Assembly: GCF_000445445.1 (NCBI RefSeq)
Contig: NZ_ASXP01000004.1
Coordinates: 62,001-126,000, forward strand
DNA from: Sporomusa ovata DSM 2662
GTDB taxonomy: Bacteria > Bacillota > Negativicutes > Sporomusales > Sporomusaceae
Direction of reading: 5' to 3'
Length of the DNA stretch: 64,000 nt
The notes under the pieces are model-generated. The model saw only the letters and a program-made list of their open reading frames with translations, made no database searches and was not told the DNA's origin. Below, in pieces: positions 24,965 through 33,522 of this stretch (its first letter is position 1; every line of letters starts with the position of its first letter). Both the position numbers and the translations under genes were made by a program.

Positions 24965-25087
24965 ATGCTTATAATCGGTTGTTTGATAGCGTATCTTTCT
25001 CAAAAGTACTTGTTTAGTAACTACCGGGGAAAGGCCAAAAACGCTATAGATAAAGAATATCCTGATGTTCAAACAAAATGTAAGTAG
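24965..25087 (+). CDS. Possible small membrane protein (40 aa), uncertain
   Basis: The open frame begins MLIIGCLIAYLSQKYLFSNY and ends in a basic/polar tail (RGKAKNAIDKEYPDVQTKCK). A hydrophobic N-terminus followed by a charged tail is plausible for a small membrane protein. However, there is no good ribosome-binding site (only ATAGAGATT) and no family match. It could be chance. Confidence 0.25.
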   Translation: MLIIGCLIAYLSQKYLFSNYRGKAKNAIDKEYPDVQTKCK

Positions 25088-25192
25088 TGAACAAAGATAT
25101 AGTTCTTCCATGGAGGGGATTTACAATATTATGTCGAATATGTAAAATATAGATAATAGCCCTTTGGAAATTTAGTTTAGGAGGGGAATGTA

Positions 25193-25357
25193 TTGAACAG
25201 AAGGTTAGTATCAATTTGTAAAAGGATTGAAAAACTACGCTCTAAAATGCATGACAATGCCCTTATCTTTGGGGTATCCCATCCGAAAGTACTTAAAGCA
25301 AGTCAACTGCTAGATATGCAAATTTGTTTATATATGAAATTATGCAAGAGTATGTAA
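25193..25357 (+). CDS. Spo0E-like aspartyl-phosphate phosphatase
   Basis: This 54-aa protein has the Spo0E-family pattern: helix 1 with ICKRIEKLRSKMHDNAL, a turn, then helix 2 with PKVLKASQLLDMQI, which contains the S-Q-x-L-D signature. These small phosphatases dephosphorylate Spo0A~P and delay sporulation. The start is TTG 25193 behind TAGGAGGGG, and a GAAA-capped terminator follows at once. It is monocistronic. The final Cys/Met-rich residues are unusual, but the core is convincing. Confidence 0.8.
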   Translation: MNRRLVSICKRIEKLRSKMHDNALIFGVSHPKVLKASQLLDMQICLYMKLCKSM

Positions 25358-25381
25358 AGAGCCGAAAGGCTCTTTTGTTTT
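25356..25381 (+). terminator. Terminator after the spo0E-like gene
   Basis: AAAGAGCC-GAAA-GGCTCTTTT stem-loop followed by GTTTTAA. Confidence 0.85.
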
Positions 25382-25382
25382 A

Positions 25383-25838
25383 AGTAACTGTGAGTGATGA
25401 CCACCTTCAACAAAGGGTTAGACAAGAATTCGGAATTGACGCAATAAAAAATTTGCAATGAAAAGAAAGAAAAACAAGACGAATTATACCCGGTTGTGAG
25501 CTGGATTACAAGTTTTTACAATTGGGGCGTAATGATTGGCGCGTTAAGGCAGGGGCTGTGCGACTGCATGCAATATTCGATGGGTTCATATCTTGATAAC
25601 AGGTTTGGCAGGACACGCTTACGGGTTCTGTCATTTGGGTTACTTTCTGTATCTGTTGCAAAGATCGATTAGGATCGCATGTGTAGGGTAGAGGGAAAAG
25701 ATACAACAGACACTATCCGGAGATTTGGGGAGGTATTGGAAGAATTTTTATTATTCAGGCAGCAGGAGGCAAGACCCGCTAGTATTATTTTGGATAGTAA
25801 CGGTAAATAGATAAACAGTACGAATAAAATTTGCATTA
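25383..25838. other. Gene-poor interval with possible coding remnants
   Basis: About 455 bases between spo0E-like and bofC-like genes. Short open stretches on the plus strand include LDYKFLQLGRNDWRVKAGAV (about 25501-25560) and a 43-codon frame from ATG 25679 to TAG 25810 (beginning MCRVEGKDTTDTIRRFGEVL). Neither has a convincing ribosome-binding site or a family I know. They may be decayed gene pieces. Confidence 0.35.
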
Positions 25839-25895
25839 TTTGGAAAACATAGTGACAACACTAGAGAAAGGCGTGTTGTCACTATGTTTTCCAAA
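25839..25895 (+). promoter_or_regulatory. Perfect 23-bp inverted repeat spanning the bofC-like start codon
   Basis: Arm 25839-25861 (TTTGGAAAACATAGTGACAA plus CAC) is exactly complementary to 25873-25895, with an 11-nt loop TAGAGAAAGGC. The loop carries the only ribosome-binding-like sequence (GAAAGG) and the right arm contains ATG 25884. The mRNA would fold into a very stable hairpin that buries the start codon. Confidence 0.85.
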
Positions 25896-26498
25896 CTTAT
25901 TGCGAAATTGTCTTCCCTGTATCAGGAAAAAGTCTGTGGTAAATCTATAGTTGTAAAACCTGTACTTATTGGTGGACTAATTCTATTACTGTCTGGTATC
26001 GGTTATTATTCTTTGCTAGCAGACCCGAACGTAAAACTGCCACTTCCACATCAAGGCAGTGAGGTTGTTAAAAAAGACAGCAAGATTAAGATTTCCGCAG
26101 ATACCGATTTAGTACAAAAAATCACCTACACCAAGTGCAAAGACCAGGAAGTATTCCGGACCAAACCACCTGATAATTTAGTTGGGCTTACTTTTAATCA
26201 GGTACAGCAGATCTATTCAGGTTGGACTATTGAAAAATTTGATACCAAAGAAGTAGAAATGACATTAACAGTGGATAGCTTCTGCCGCGAGCACTCTAAT
26301 AATATGTTTATTGGTATCAAGAACGACTATGTCACTGTATTCTATGGAGTACCCGGTCCCAAAGCCATAGTAAAAGAAGTAACTAAGATACCTGTGAGTA
26401 GCTTAATGCCCCAGGATGTGCAAGAGTTACAGCAAGGGTTAATTGTGCAGTCGAAAGAGGAATTATTACGAACACTAGAGGGAATGCAGGCACGTTAA
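25884..26498 (+). CDS. BofC-like intercompartmental signalling protein
   Basis: The 204-aa product has an N-terminal membrane segment (about residues 28-46, LIGGLILLLSGIGYYSLL) and an extracytoplasmic part with the BofC C-terminal pattern: LVGLTFNQVQQIYSGWTIEKF, then FIGIKNDYVTVFYGVPG and a late LMPQDVQELQQGLIVQSKEE. BofC is secreted from the forespore and restrains SpoIVB, thereby timing SigK activation. The location ahead of ruvC-ruvA-ruvB matches the bofC-ruvA neighbourhood known in Bacillus. The start codon is locked in a 23-bp inverted repeat, so translation may be conditional. ATG 25884 is the only start with a (distant) GAAAGG. Confidence 0.8.
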   Translation: MFSKLIAKLSSLYQEKVCGKSIVVKPVLIGGLILLLSGIGYYSLLADPNVKLPLPHQGSEVVKKDSKIKISADTDLVQKITYTKCKDQEVFRTKPPDNLVGLTFNQVQQIYSGWTIEKFDTKEVEMTLTVDSFCREHSNNMFIGIKNDYVTVFYGVPGPKAIVKEVTKIPVSSLMPQDVQELQQGLIVQSKEELLRTLEGMQAR

Positions 26499-26586
26499 GG
26501 AGAGGGCAACCTCTCTTTTTGTTTTTGGCAACAGGAATATATGGTAAAGTTGTCGAAAGTAGTAGGATGTAAAAAGGGGGAAACAG

Positions 26587-27093
26587 ATGATTGCATTAGG
26601 AATCGACCCCGGCACAGCAATATGCGGTTATGGTTTGGTCGAAGCACAAGGAAGCAGATTAAAGCCCATTATATATGGGGTTATTGAGACACCTCCTGAC
26701 ATGGAGGCTGCCATGCGGCTTAGAAAAGTCCATCAGGAAATTGATGGTTTGATTAAGCAGTATCAGCCAGATATTATGGGTGTTGAAATGTTGTTTATGA
26801 ATAAAAATGTTCGTACTGTAATGGCTGTAGGGCAAGCCAGAGGTGTAATCCTACTGGCGGCAGCTCAAAATGAACTTAGCATTGATGAATTTACACCGCT
26901 ACAGGTTAAACAGGCGGTAACCGGGTATGGCAAAGCAACTAAAGAACAAGTTATCTATATGACTCAACGATTATTAAGCCTGCCGCAGAAACCACATCCC
27001 GATGATGCCGCCGATGCGTTAGCTATCGCTATTGCAACAATACATTGCGGAAGTATAAATAGAATGAGGGTAACCAATGATAGGTTATGTTAA
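26587..27093 (+). CDS. ruvC: Holliday junction resolvase RuvC
   Basis: This 168-aa endonuclease resolves four-way junctions. The acidic catalytic residues are in place: Asp7 (LGIDPGTAICGYG), Glu near 67 (GVEMLF) and the C-terminal HPDDAADALAIAI pair. AAGGGGG precedes the ATG. Its last 17 bases overlap ruvA, giving a tight ruvCAB operon. Confidence 0.98.
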   Translation: MIALGIDPGTAICGYGLVEAQGSRLKPIIYGVIETPPDMEAAMRLRKVHQEIDGLIKQYQPDIMGVEMLFMNKNVRTVMAVGQARGVILLAAAQNELSIDEFTPLQVKQAVTGYGKATKEQVIYMTQRLLSLPQKPHPDDAADALAIAIATIHCGSINRMRVTNDRLC

Positions 27094-27700
27094 AGGCGTA
27101 GTTACACATCTATTTACCGATTATTGTTTTGTGGATGTTCAGGGAATCGGCTATCGGATATTCATACCTAATTCTACCAGGCAAAAGCTGACGATAGGTC
27201 AATCAGCTACCTTGTTTACCTATCTGAATGTACGTGAGGATGCACTTACGCTGCACGGTTTTTATACGCAGGAAGAATATGATCTTTTTCTAAGTCTTAT
27301 TTCGGTATCAGGGATTGGCCCCAAAGTAGCGGCTGGCATTTTGTCTGCCATCACACCCCCAAATTTCCGCTTAGCAATTAGTGCCAATAATGCAGCTATC
27401 TTGACAAAACTACCAGGTATTGGCAAAAAAACGGCGGAAAGAATTATTCTAGAGCTAAAAGATAAAGTGGGAATCGGTACAGAGTTAGATGCAAGTGTTT
27501 CAGGCCAGATGGCAGCAGACATTACTATGCCGGGAGATATCCGGCAAGAGGCCATCCAGGCGCTAATTGCATTAGGGTATAACCATGCCGAGATAACGCC
27601 AGTCATTAAGAAAATTTATCAAAACGAAGGTACAACTCAGACAGAAATATCATTAGAACAGTTAATTAGACTTACGTTAAAGGAGTTTGGCCGGAGGTAA
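27077..27700 (+). CDS. ruvA: Holliday junction DNA helicase subunit RuvA
   Basis: The 207-aa junction-binding protein has an N-terminal OB fold (MIGYVKGVVTHLFTDYCFVD), two helix-hairpin-helix motifs (SGIGPKVAAGILSA and PGIGKKTAERIILELKDK, about residues 75-130) and a flexible linker to a C-terminal domain III (AIQALIALGYNHAEI) that contacts RuvB. It starts inside ruvC and ends 18 bp before ruvB. Confidence 0.98.
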   Translation: MIGYVKGVVTHLFTDYCFVDVQGIGYRIFIPNSTRQKLTIGQSATLFTYLNVREDALTLHGFYTQEEYDLFLSLISVSGIGPKVAAGILSAITPPNFRLAISANNAAILTKLPGIGKKTAERIILELKDKVGIGTELDASVSGQMAADITMPGDIRQEAIQALIALGYNHAEITPVIKKIYQNEGTTQTEISLEQLIRLTLKEFGRR

Positions 27701-27718
27701 TTGGGAGGTAACTAACTG

Positions 27719-28741
27719 GTGGAAGAACGTATTGTGGAACCAGATGAACAGGATGTTGATTCCTGGCAATATAGTCTGCGGCCGCGTCGTCTTGCTCAAT
27801 ATATTGGACAAGATCAAGTAAAAAATAATCTTTCTATATTTATTCAGGCAGCAATGGCCAGAGAGGAAGCGCTGGATCATGTCTTATTATATGGCCCGCC
27901 CGGATTAGGTAAAACTACATTAGCTGGTATTGTTGCCAACGAACTTGGCGCTAATTTTCGGATTACATCAGGTCCGGCCATTGAGCGACCAGGCGATTTG
28001 GCCTCACTTTTGACTAATTTGGGTGAAAAAGACGTGTTGTTTATTGATGAAATTCACCGTTTGTCGCGCGCAGTAGAGGAAGTCTTGTATTCGGCAATGG
28101 AAGACTATGCTCTTGATATTATCATCGGCAAAGGTCCGTCTGCCCGTTCTATTCGTCTTGATTTACCCAAGTTCACACTGATAGGGGCAACAACCAAGGC
28201 CGGTGCCTTAGCCGCACCGCTTAGAGATCGTTTTGGCGTTATTTGCCGTTTGGAATATTACGAAACAGAGCATTTGGAATGTATTGTAAACCGGGCGGCT
28301 GAAATTTTGCAGGTAGACATTGAACCCCGCGGTGCACTGGAAATTGCCAAACGTTCACGGGGAACGCCACGTATTGCTAACCGTCTTTTAAAGCGGGTAC
28401 GGGATTTTGCTCAGGTAACAGCCGATGGGATAATTACAGCTGCTATCGCTGATAAAGCGCTTGATCTGTTAGAAGTAGACAAACGCGGACTGGATAAAAC
28501 TGACCGGAGTATGCTTACGGCGATTATTAAAAAGTTTAACGGCGGGCCTGTGGGACTGGATACATTGGCTGCCTCAATCAGTGAAGAGACCGAAACAATT
28601 GAAGATGTATATGAGCCCTTTCTATTGCAAATGGGGTTTATAGCCAGGACGCCGCGTGGGCGGGTAGCTACCCAGGCTGCCTATGCTCATCTCAATATTT
28701 CTTACGAAGATAAAGCCAGCGCTCAAGAAAAATTATGGTAG
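27719..28741 (+). CDS. ruvB: Holliday junction branch-migration ATPase RuvB
   Basis: The 340-aa AAA+ motor has Walker A GPPGLGKTTLA (about residues 58-68), Walker B VLFIDEIHRL (about 105), sensor 1 IGATTKAGAL, the arginine-finger region DRFGVICRLEYY, and a C-terminal winged-helix domain (FIARTPRGRVATQAAYAHL). The start is GTG 27719 behind TGGGAGG. Together with RuvA it drives branch migration. Confidence 0.98.
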   Translation: MEERIVEPDEQDVDSWQYSLRPRRLAQYIGQDQVKNNLSIFIQAAMAREEALDHVLLYGPPGLGKTTLAGIVANELGANFRITSGPAIERPGDLASLLTNLGEKDVLFIDEIHRLSRAVEEVLYSAMEDYALDIIIGKGPSARSIRLDLPKFTLIGATTKAGALAAPLRDRFGVICRLEYYETEHLECIVNRAAEILQVDIEPRGALEIAKRSRGTPRIANRLLKRVRDFAQVTADGIITAAIADKALDLLEVDKRGLDKTDRSMLTAIIKKFNGGPVGLDTLAASISEETETIEDVYEPFLLQMGFIARTPRGRVATQAAYAHLNISYEDKASAQEKLW

Positions 28742-28752
28742 GTGACTAAATT

Positions 28753-29307
28753 ATGCGTATGTTGCTGCATATCTGTTGCGGCCCGTGTTCTGTATTTCCT
28801 CTGAAGCACTTGCAGGAACAGTATCCGGAGTATGAAATTACCGGCTATTTTTATAATCCGAACATCCACCCGTACAAAGAGTTTCGCAAACGTCTGGATA
28901 CTCTCCAAACGTTTGCGGATAAAATTGGTCTTACCAGACTAATCATTGATGAAAGTTATACCCTGGAAGAATTTTTGCGGCAAGCATTAGCTGCCCCAGG
29001 TGGGCGCTGTACTCACTGCTATGACCTGCGAATGAACCAAACAGCACGCTATGCCAAAGAACAGGGCTTTGACTGTTTTAGTACCACACTATTAGTTAGC
29101 CCTTACCAGCAGCATGATTTGATAAGGGTAGCTGCTAATAAGGCTGCTGCTGCCGAGAAAGTCCAGTTTTGCTATATAGACTTCCGTCCCGGCTGGCAGG
29201 AAGGCGTCAAGATAAGCAGAGAGCTGGAAATGTACCGGCAGCCTTATTGCGGTTGTGTTTTTAGCGAGCGAGACCGTTATTACAAAACGGGAAAGGGGCA
29301 AGGTTAA
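28753..29307 (+). CDS. queH: Epoxyqueuosine reductase QueH
   Basis: The 184-aa enzyme carries out the last step of queuosine synthesis, reducing epoxyqueuosine in tRNA. Family signatures are the N-terminal HICCGPCSVFPL with three cysteines (residues 9, 10 and 13), the YNPNIHPYKEFRKRL block, GRCTHCYDLRM and the C-terminal PYCGCVFSERDRYY. The cysteines hold the Fe-S cluster and an adjacent metal. It sits in a cluster with queA and tgt, which complete the pathway. Its stop overlaps the next start (TTAATG-type junction). Confidence 0.93.
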   Translation: MRMLLHICCGPCSVFPLKHLQEQYPEYEITGYFYNPNIHPYKEFRKRLDTLQTFADKIGLTRLIIDESYTLEEFLRQALAAPGGRCTHCYDLRMNQTARYAKEQGFDCFSTTLLVSPYQQHDLIRVAANKAAAAEKVQFCYIDFRPGWQEGVKISRELEMYRQPYCGCVFSERDRYYKTGKGQG

Positions 29308-29531
29308 TGCCCGGAGGACTTGATTCCATAGGTAAAACACTGATGCTGTTTGGCCTCATCCTCTTGGTTGCCGGAGCCATATTTCATTTTGGGGGTAAAT
29401 TCTTAAGTCTGGGCCGGTTGCCAGGTGATATACATATGGAATGGGGAAACTTCAGCTTTCATTTTCCTATTGTAACATCAATTATTCTAAGTATTATTCT
29501 AACAATAATTCTGAATCTGATATCAAGATAA
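29307..29531 (+). CDS. DUF2905 small membrane protein
   Basis: The 74-aa protein has two membrane helices (about residues 7-28 and 50-73) linked by the family signature GKFLSLGRLPGDIHMEWGNF. DUF2905 genes typically lie next to ruvB and queA in Bacillota. Function unknown. The start overlaps the last base of queH. Confidence 0.88.
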   Translation: MPGGLDSIGKTLMLFGLILLVAGAIFHFGGKFLSLGRLPGDIHMEWGNFSFHFPIVTSIILSIILTIILNLISR

Positions 29532-29582
29532 GATAAGACAAGACTTCCTTTCCGACTGGAAAATGGCGCCGGAGGTATGCGA

Positions 29583-30881
29583 GTGTATAGACATATGGTA
29601 AAATGGTTAATGGTAATTGCCTTTTTTATTTTTCCCTTATCTGGATATTCCCATTCAGACAATAGCGTGTCGGCCTTTGAACCTAATCTGCGGGTGGGGA
29701 TTTTAACTAACCAGCACAGTATTGAAGTTTCCGCTGATGCTAAATTTGCGCTTGTTAGTACCGGCACCACTAAAGTATTGGGGGATTTTGCTGCCCAGGA
29801 ACCTGTAACAATTGCTGTACGCGAAAGTGGTTTTACCATTAATGGCAGACCTGTAGAGGCTATTGGCCTGGCTGTTGTTATGAAAAAAGCGCATTCCTTA
29901 GTTTACAGTGAACAATATCTATATGCCAATAAACGGCGGTACCGGGGTGGCCTGAGCATTCAGCGCACCAACGGTAAGCCAGGGATGACAGTGATAAATA
30001 CTCTGCCGGTTGAACAGTATCTATATGGGGTCATTAAAAATGAAATTTCTCCTGAATGGCCACTGGAAGCCGTTAAAGCTCAGGCGGTAGCAGCACGTAC
30101 TTATGCGTTGGTTAATCACAATAAACATACAGCTGATGGTTTTGAACTGTGTGCTACTACTGATTGCCAGGTATACGGCGGGCGGGAGAGTGAAGCGCCT
30201 AAAGCAATCGAAGCAGTCGATGCAACACGGGGACTGGTGCTTACCTATAAAGGAAAACTAATTTCCGCCTATTTTCACAGCAGTTCAGGTGGTTACACTG
30301 AAAATAGCGAAAATGTTTGGTCAGTGAAGCAGCCGTATCTTCGCGGTGTAGCTGATTTCGATCAAAACAGCCCATATTATAAATGGGAAGAGAAGCTGAC
30401 GCTGGCTGAACTAAATCAGGCAATCAGTAAGGCCGGTTACCACATTGGTTATCTGCAAGCGGTTGAATTATCACCACTTTCCAGCCCGCCGGTTGCAAGC
30501 TTTGACCGCGGGGTGTCAGGACGGGTAAAAAGCGTATACTTCAGGGGAACTACCGGGAATATACAGCTAACAGGCACAAAACTAAGAAGTATGCTAAACT
30601 TAAAAAGTACCTTGTTTGATATTACTATAAGTAAAGAACACCCCAAGTTGGCTATGCCGGTTTATGCCGGTACGGATAGAAAAAAAAGTCATCCTTCGCT
30701 TGTCGCTGGTAAGCCAACTGATGTTGTGGTTATTACCGGCTTTGGCTGGGGACATGGTTTAGGGCTTTCACAATGGGGGGCAAAAGCCATGGCAGAAAAG
30801 GCTCCACCGGGAAAGACGGAATATTTCAAGGATATCTTGAAACACTACTACCAAGATGTAGAAATAAAAAAAGCCTACTGA
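29583..30881 (+). CDS. SpoIID/LytB-domain protein
   Basis: The 432-aa protein has a signal peptide (MVIAFFIFPLSGYSHS region, about residues 8-25) and a SpoIID domain with VEQYLYGVIKNEISPEWPLE, AVKAQAVAARTYAL and the C-terminal ITGFGWGHGLGLSQWGAKAM. SpoIID of B. subtilis is a lytic transglycosylase that degrades septal and forespore peptidoglycan during engulfment. Here a related protein sits between ruvB/queH and queA. I choose GTG 29583, which lies 7 bases after GGAGG; the in-frame ATG at 29577 touches the ribosome-binding site. A paralogue of true spoIID elsewhere in the genome is possible. Confidence 0.88.
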   Translation: MYRHMVKWLMVIAFFIFPLSGYSHSDNSVSAFEPNLRVGILTNQHSIEVSADAKFALVSTGTTKVLGDFAAQEPVTIAVRESGFTINGRPVEAIGLAVVMKKAHSLVYSEQYLYANKRRYRGGLSIQRTNGKPGMTVINTLPVEQYLYGVIKNEISPEWPLEAVKAQAVAARTYALVNHNKHTADGFELCATTDCQVYGGRESEAPKAIEAVDATRGLVLTYKGKLISAYFHSSSGGYTENSENVWSVKQPYLRGVADFDQNSPYYKWEEKLTLAELNQAISKAGYHIGYLQAVELSPLSSPPVASFDRGVSGRVKSVYFRGTTGNIQLTGTKLRSMLNLKSTLFDITISKEHPKLAMPVYAGTDRKKSHPSLVAGKPTDVVVITGFGWGHGLGLSQWGAKAMAEKAPPGKTEYFKDILKHYYQDVEIKKAY

Positions 30882-30903
30882 TAGGCCATAATGAGGGAGT
30901 ACC

Positions 30904-31923
30904 ATGCTGGTTTCTGAGTTTGATTATTATTTACCTGAAGAATTAATAGCACAACAGCCGGTAGAACCACGCGATCAGTCACGGCTGCTCGTACTTGACC
31001 GGGAAACTGGATGCATTGAGCATAATGAGTTTCATAATCTGCTGCACTATTTAAAACCAGGGGATACCCTGGTTTTTAATGATACCCGGGTAATACCTGC
31101 AAGATTATTTGGAGCTAAGCAGGAAACGGGCGGTAAAGTGGAAGTTTTTTTGTTAAGCCGGACAACGAATGATGATTGGGAAGTACTTGTTAAGCCAGGT
31201 AAAAAAGCTAAGCCGGGAACTATTATTGAGTTTAGCGGCAACCTACGCTGTGAAGTTCTGCAAAGTACGGATTTTGGCGGCAGGATAGTACGCTTTCAGT
31301 ATCAGGGTATTTTTGAAGAAATTCTTGATTCGTTGGGTGAGACACCCTTACCACCCTATATCAAAACTAAATTGACAGATAAGGAACGCTATCAGACGGT
31401 GTATGCCAGGGAACGTGGCTCAGCCGCAGCCCCTACTGCAGGGCTTCACTTTACCCGGGAGCTTATGGAAAGCTGTAAACATAGGGGAGTTAATCTCTCC
31501 TTTGTAACTCTTCATGTCGGGTTGGGAACCTTTCGACCTGTAGCGGTAGATACCATAGCAGAGCATGTCATGCATCGCGAGTATTATTCAGTACCTGAAG
31601 AGACCGCTGCCCTTGTCAATAAAACTCTGGCAGCCGGTAACCGGGTTATTGCAGTAGGGACTACTGCAGTACGAACCTTAGAGACAGCAGGTACTAGCGG
31701 GCAACTGGAAGCTAAAAGTGGCTGGACACAGATATTTATCTATCCTGGCTATGAATTCAAAATTGTCAAAGCACTGATTACTAATTTTCATCTTCCTAAA
31801 TCCACTTTGTTAATGCTGGTAAGTGCTTTGGCCGGCAGAGAACATATTTTTAACGCCTATCGGGAAGCCGTGGATAAGCGTTACCGGTTTTTCAGTTTTG
31901 GCGATGCCATGTTTATTCGCTAG
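30904..31923 (+). CDS. queA: tRNA preQ1(34) S-adenosylmethionine ribosyltransferase-isomerase
   Basis: The 339-aa enzyme transfers and isomerises the ribosyl group of S-adenosylmethionine onto preQ1 in tRNA, giving epoxyqueuosine. It begins MLVSEFDYYLPEELIAQQPV and contains DTLVFNDTRVIPARL, RGSAAAPTAGLHFT and the C-terminal ITNFHLPKSTLLMLVSALAG, all family blocks. It lies directly upstream of tgt. Confidence 0.97.
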   Translation: MLVSEFDYYLPEELIAQQPVEPRDQSRLLVLDRETGCIEHNEFHNLLHYLKPGDTLVFNDTRVIPARLFGAKQETGGKVEVFLLSRTTNDDWEVLVKPGKKAKPGTIIEFSGNLRCEVLQSTDFGGRIVRFQYQGIFEEILDSLGETPLPPYIKTKLTDKERYQTVYARERGSAAAPTAGLHFTRELMESCKHRGVNLSFVTLHVGLGTFRPVAVDTIAEHVMHREYYSVPEETAALVNKTLAAGNRVIAVGTTAVRTLETAGTSGQLEAKSGWTQIFIYPGYEFKIVKALITNFHLPKSTLLMLVSALAGREHIFNAYREAVDKRYRFFSFGDAMFIR

Positions 31924-31955
31924 GTATATTTTTATTAATACGAGAGGTGTAGCTA

Positions 31956-33065
31956 TTGGCCATTACATACGAACTAATTAAACAATGCTCGAAAACCGGA
32001 GCGCGGGTGGGGCGGTTATATACACCACATGGTGTATTTGATACACCTATTTTTATGCCGGTAGGCACGCAGGCTACCGTTAAGGCCATGTCGCCTGATG
32101 AGCTTAAAGAAATGGGAGCAGGTATAATTCTCAGTAATACGTATCACTTGTATTTGCGCCCAGGTCATGATTTAGTGGCAGAAGCAGGCGGGCTGCATAA
32201 ATTTATGCAGTGGGATCGCGGTATCTTAACAGATAGCGGTGGTTTTCAGGTATTTAGTCTGGGACCTCTACGCAAAATAACTGAAGAGGGCGTTACGTTT
32301 CGTTCACATATTGATGGTTCTAAGCATTTTTTATCACCTGAAAAAGCCACTGAAGTGCAAATGGCTTTAGGTGCTGATATCATCATGGCTTTTGACGAGT
32401 GTGTGCCTTATCCGGCAGATCATGAATATGCCCGCCAATCAACACAGCGAACTACCCGCTGGGCCGAACGCTGTAAAAAAGCCCACACCCGTAAGGATCA
32501 GGCTCTGTTTGGTATTGTTCAGGGCGGGATGTATAAAGACCTCAGAACGATGAGTGTCCAGGATCTTATTGCTTTGGACTTTTCCGGTTACGCTATCGGC
32601 GGCCTCAGTGTAGGCGAACCAAAGCCGCTTATGTATGAGATGCTGGATCATACAGTACCTTTGTTACCGTCAAATAAACCACGTTATTTGATGGGCGTCG
32701 GCACACCGGATTGCTTGCTGGAGGGTGTCATGTACGGTATTGATATGTTTGACTGTGTATTCCCGACACGAGTAGCGCGTAATGGTACTGTAATGACCAG
32801 TCGTGGTCGTCTTGTTATCAAAAACGCCGAATTTTCCCGTGATTTTCGTCCTATTGATCCGGAATGCGGCTGTTATACCTGCCGGAATTTCTCCCGCGCT
32901 TACATCCGTCATTTGCTTAAAACAGAAGAAATCTTCGGCTTGCGCTTAACAACTACTCATAATTTACATTTCTTATTGAACTTTATGAAAGAGATGCGCA
33001 AAGCCATTCTTGATGACCGCTTTTTAGCTTTCAGAGAAGAGTTTTGGACCCATTACCGCAAATAA
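31956..33065 (+). CDS. tgt: tRNA-guanine transglycosylase
   Basis: The 369-aa enzyme exchanges guanine 34 for preQ1 in GUN tRNAs. Asp at about 92 (LTDSGGFQVFSL) and the nucleophilic Asp at about 266 (DMFDCVFPTRVARNG) are present. The zinc site is CGCYTC...H in the C-terminal part (about 303-335). The start is TTG 31956 behind GAGAGGTG. With queA and queH it forms the queuosine block; preQ1 synthesis genes are not in the window. Confidence 0.97.
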   Translation: MAITYELIKQCSKTGARVGRLYTPHGVFDTPIFMPVGTQATVKAMSPDELKEMGAGIILSNTYHLYLRPGHDLVAEAGGLHKFMQWDRGILTDSGGFQVFSLGPLRKITEEGVTFRSHIDGSKHFLSPEKATEVQMALGADIIMAFDECVPYPADHEYARQSTQRTTRWAERCKKAHTRKDQALFGIVQGGMYKDLRTMSVQDLIALDFSGYAIGGLSVGEPKPLMYEMLDHTVPLLPSNKPRYLMGVGTPDCLLEGVMYGIDMFDCVFPTRVARNGTVMTSRGRLVIKNAEFSRDFRPIDPECGCYTCRNFSRAYIRHLLKTEEIFGLRLTTTHNLHFLLNFMKEMRKAILDDRFLAFREEFWTHYRK

Positions 33066-33126
33066 TAAGAGGATTTATGATAAACGTGTGGAATATAATG
33101 TAACAGAAACAGGAGGTGATAAATAT

Positions 33127-33423
33127 ATGCCAGCTCTTTCACCCGAAATAATGCAAGCCATTCAGGCTTCTTGGCCGATAGTATTAATGGGCGTAATCTT
33201 CTATTTTTTACTATATCGTCCACAGAAAAAAGAACAGCAACGCCGTAAAGAACTTTTGGAGAGTCTCAAAAAGGGAGAACGCATTGTTACTATTGGTGGC
33301 TTGTATGGTACGATTACAGCATTACATGAAAAAACCGTTACAATTAAAATTGCCGATAAAGTTGAAGTCGAGATAGCCCGTACTGCTGTAAGCCATAATC
33401 AAAATCAGCAAAAATCTGAATAA
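33127..33423 (+). CDS. yajC: Preprotein translocase accessory subunit YajC
   Basis: The 98-aa protein has one N-terminal membrane helix (WPIVLMGVIFYFLLYRPQ, about residues 15-32) and a basic cytoplasmic domain with QKKEQQRRKELLESLKKGER and VTIGGLYGTITAL. YajC associates with SecDF and the SecYEG translocon. ATG 33127 follows CAGGAGGTG; the frame is open to 33088 without a signal. It follows tgt as in many bacteria. Confidence 0.95.
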   Translation: MPALSPEIMQAIQASWPIVLMGVIFYFLLYRPQKKEQQRRKELLESLKKGERIVTIGGLYGTITALHEKTVTIKIADKVEVEIARTAVSHNQNQQKSE

Positions 33424-33522
33424 CTTTTCAAAGATAACCGCTACCGCCTATACCCCTTTGAGGTACAGGCGGCTTCTGCCGTCATTGGTTAAAAGAGAGT
33501 TTTTATAGGGAGGGGAACTATT

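Noticed and set aside
25130..25146. Tiny ORF (MSNM) behind GGAGGGG, considered as a leader peptide for the spo0E-like gene
   Set aside because: Spacing is long (about 13 bases), there are four codons only, and no attenuator structure follows.
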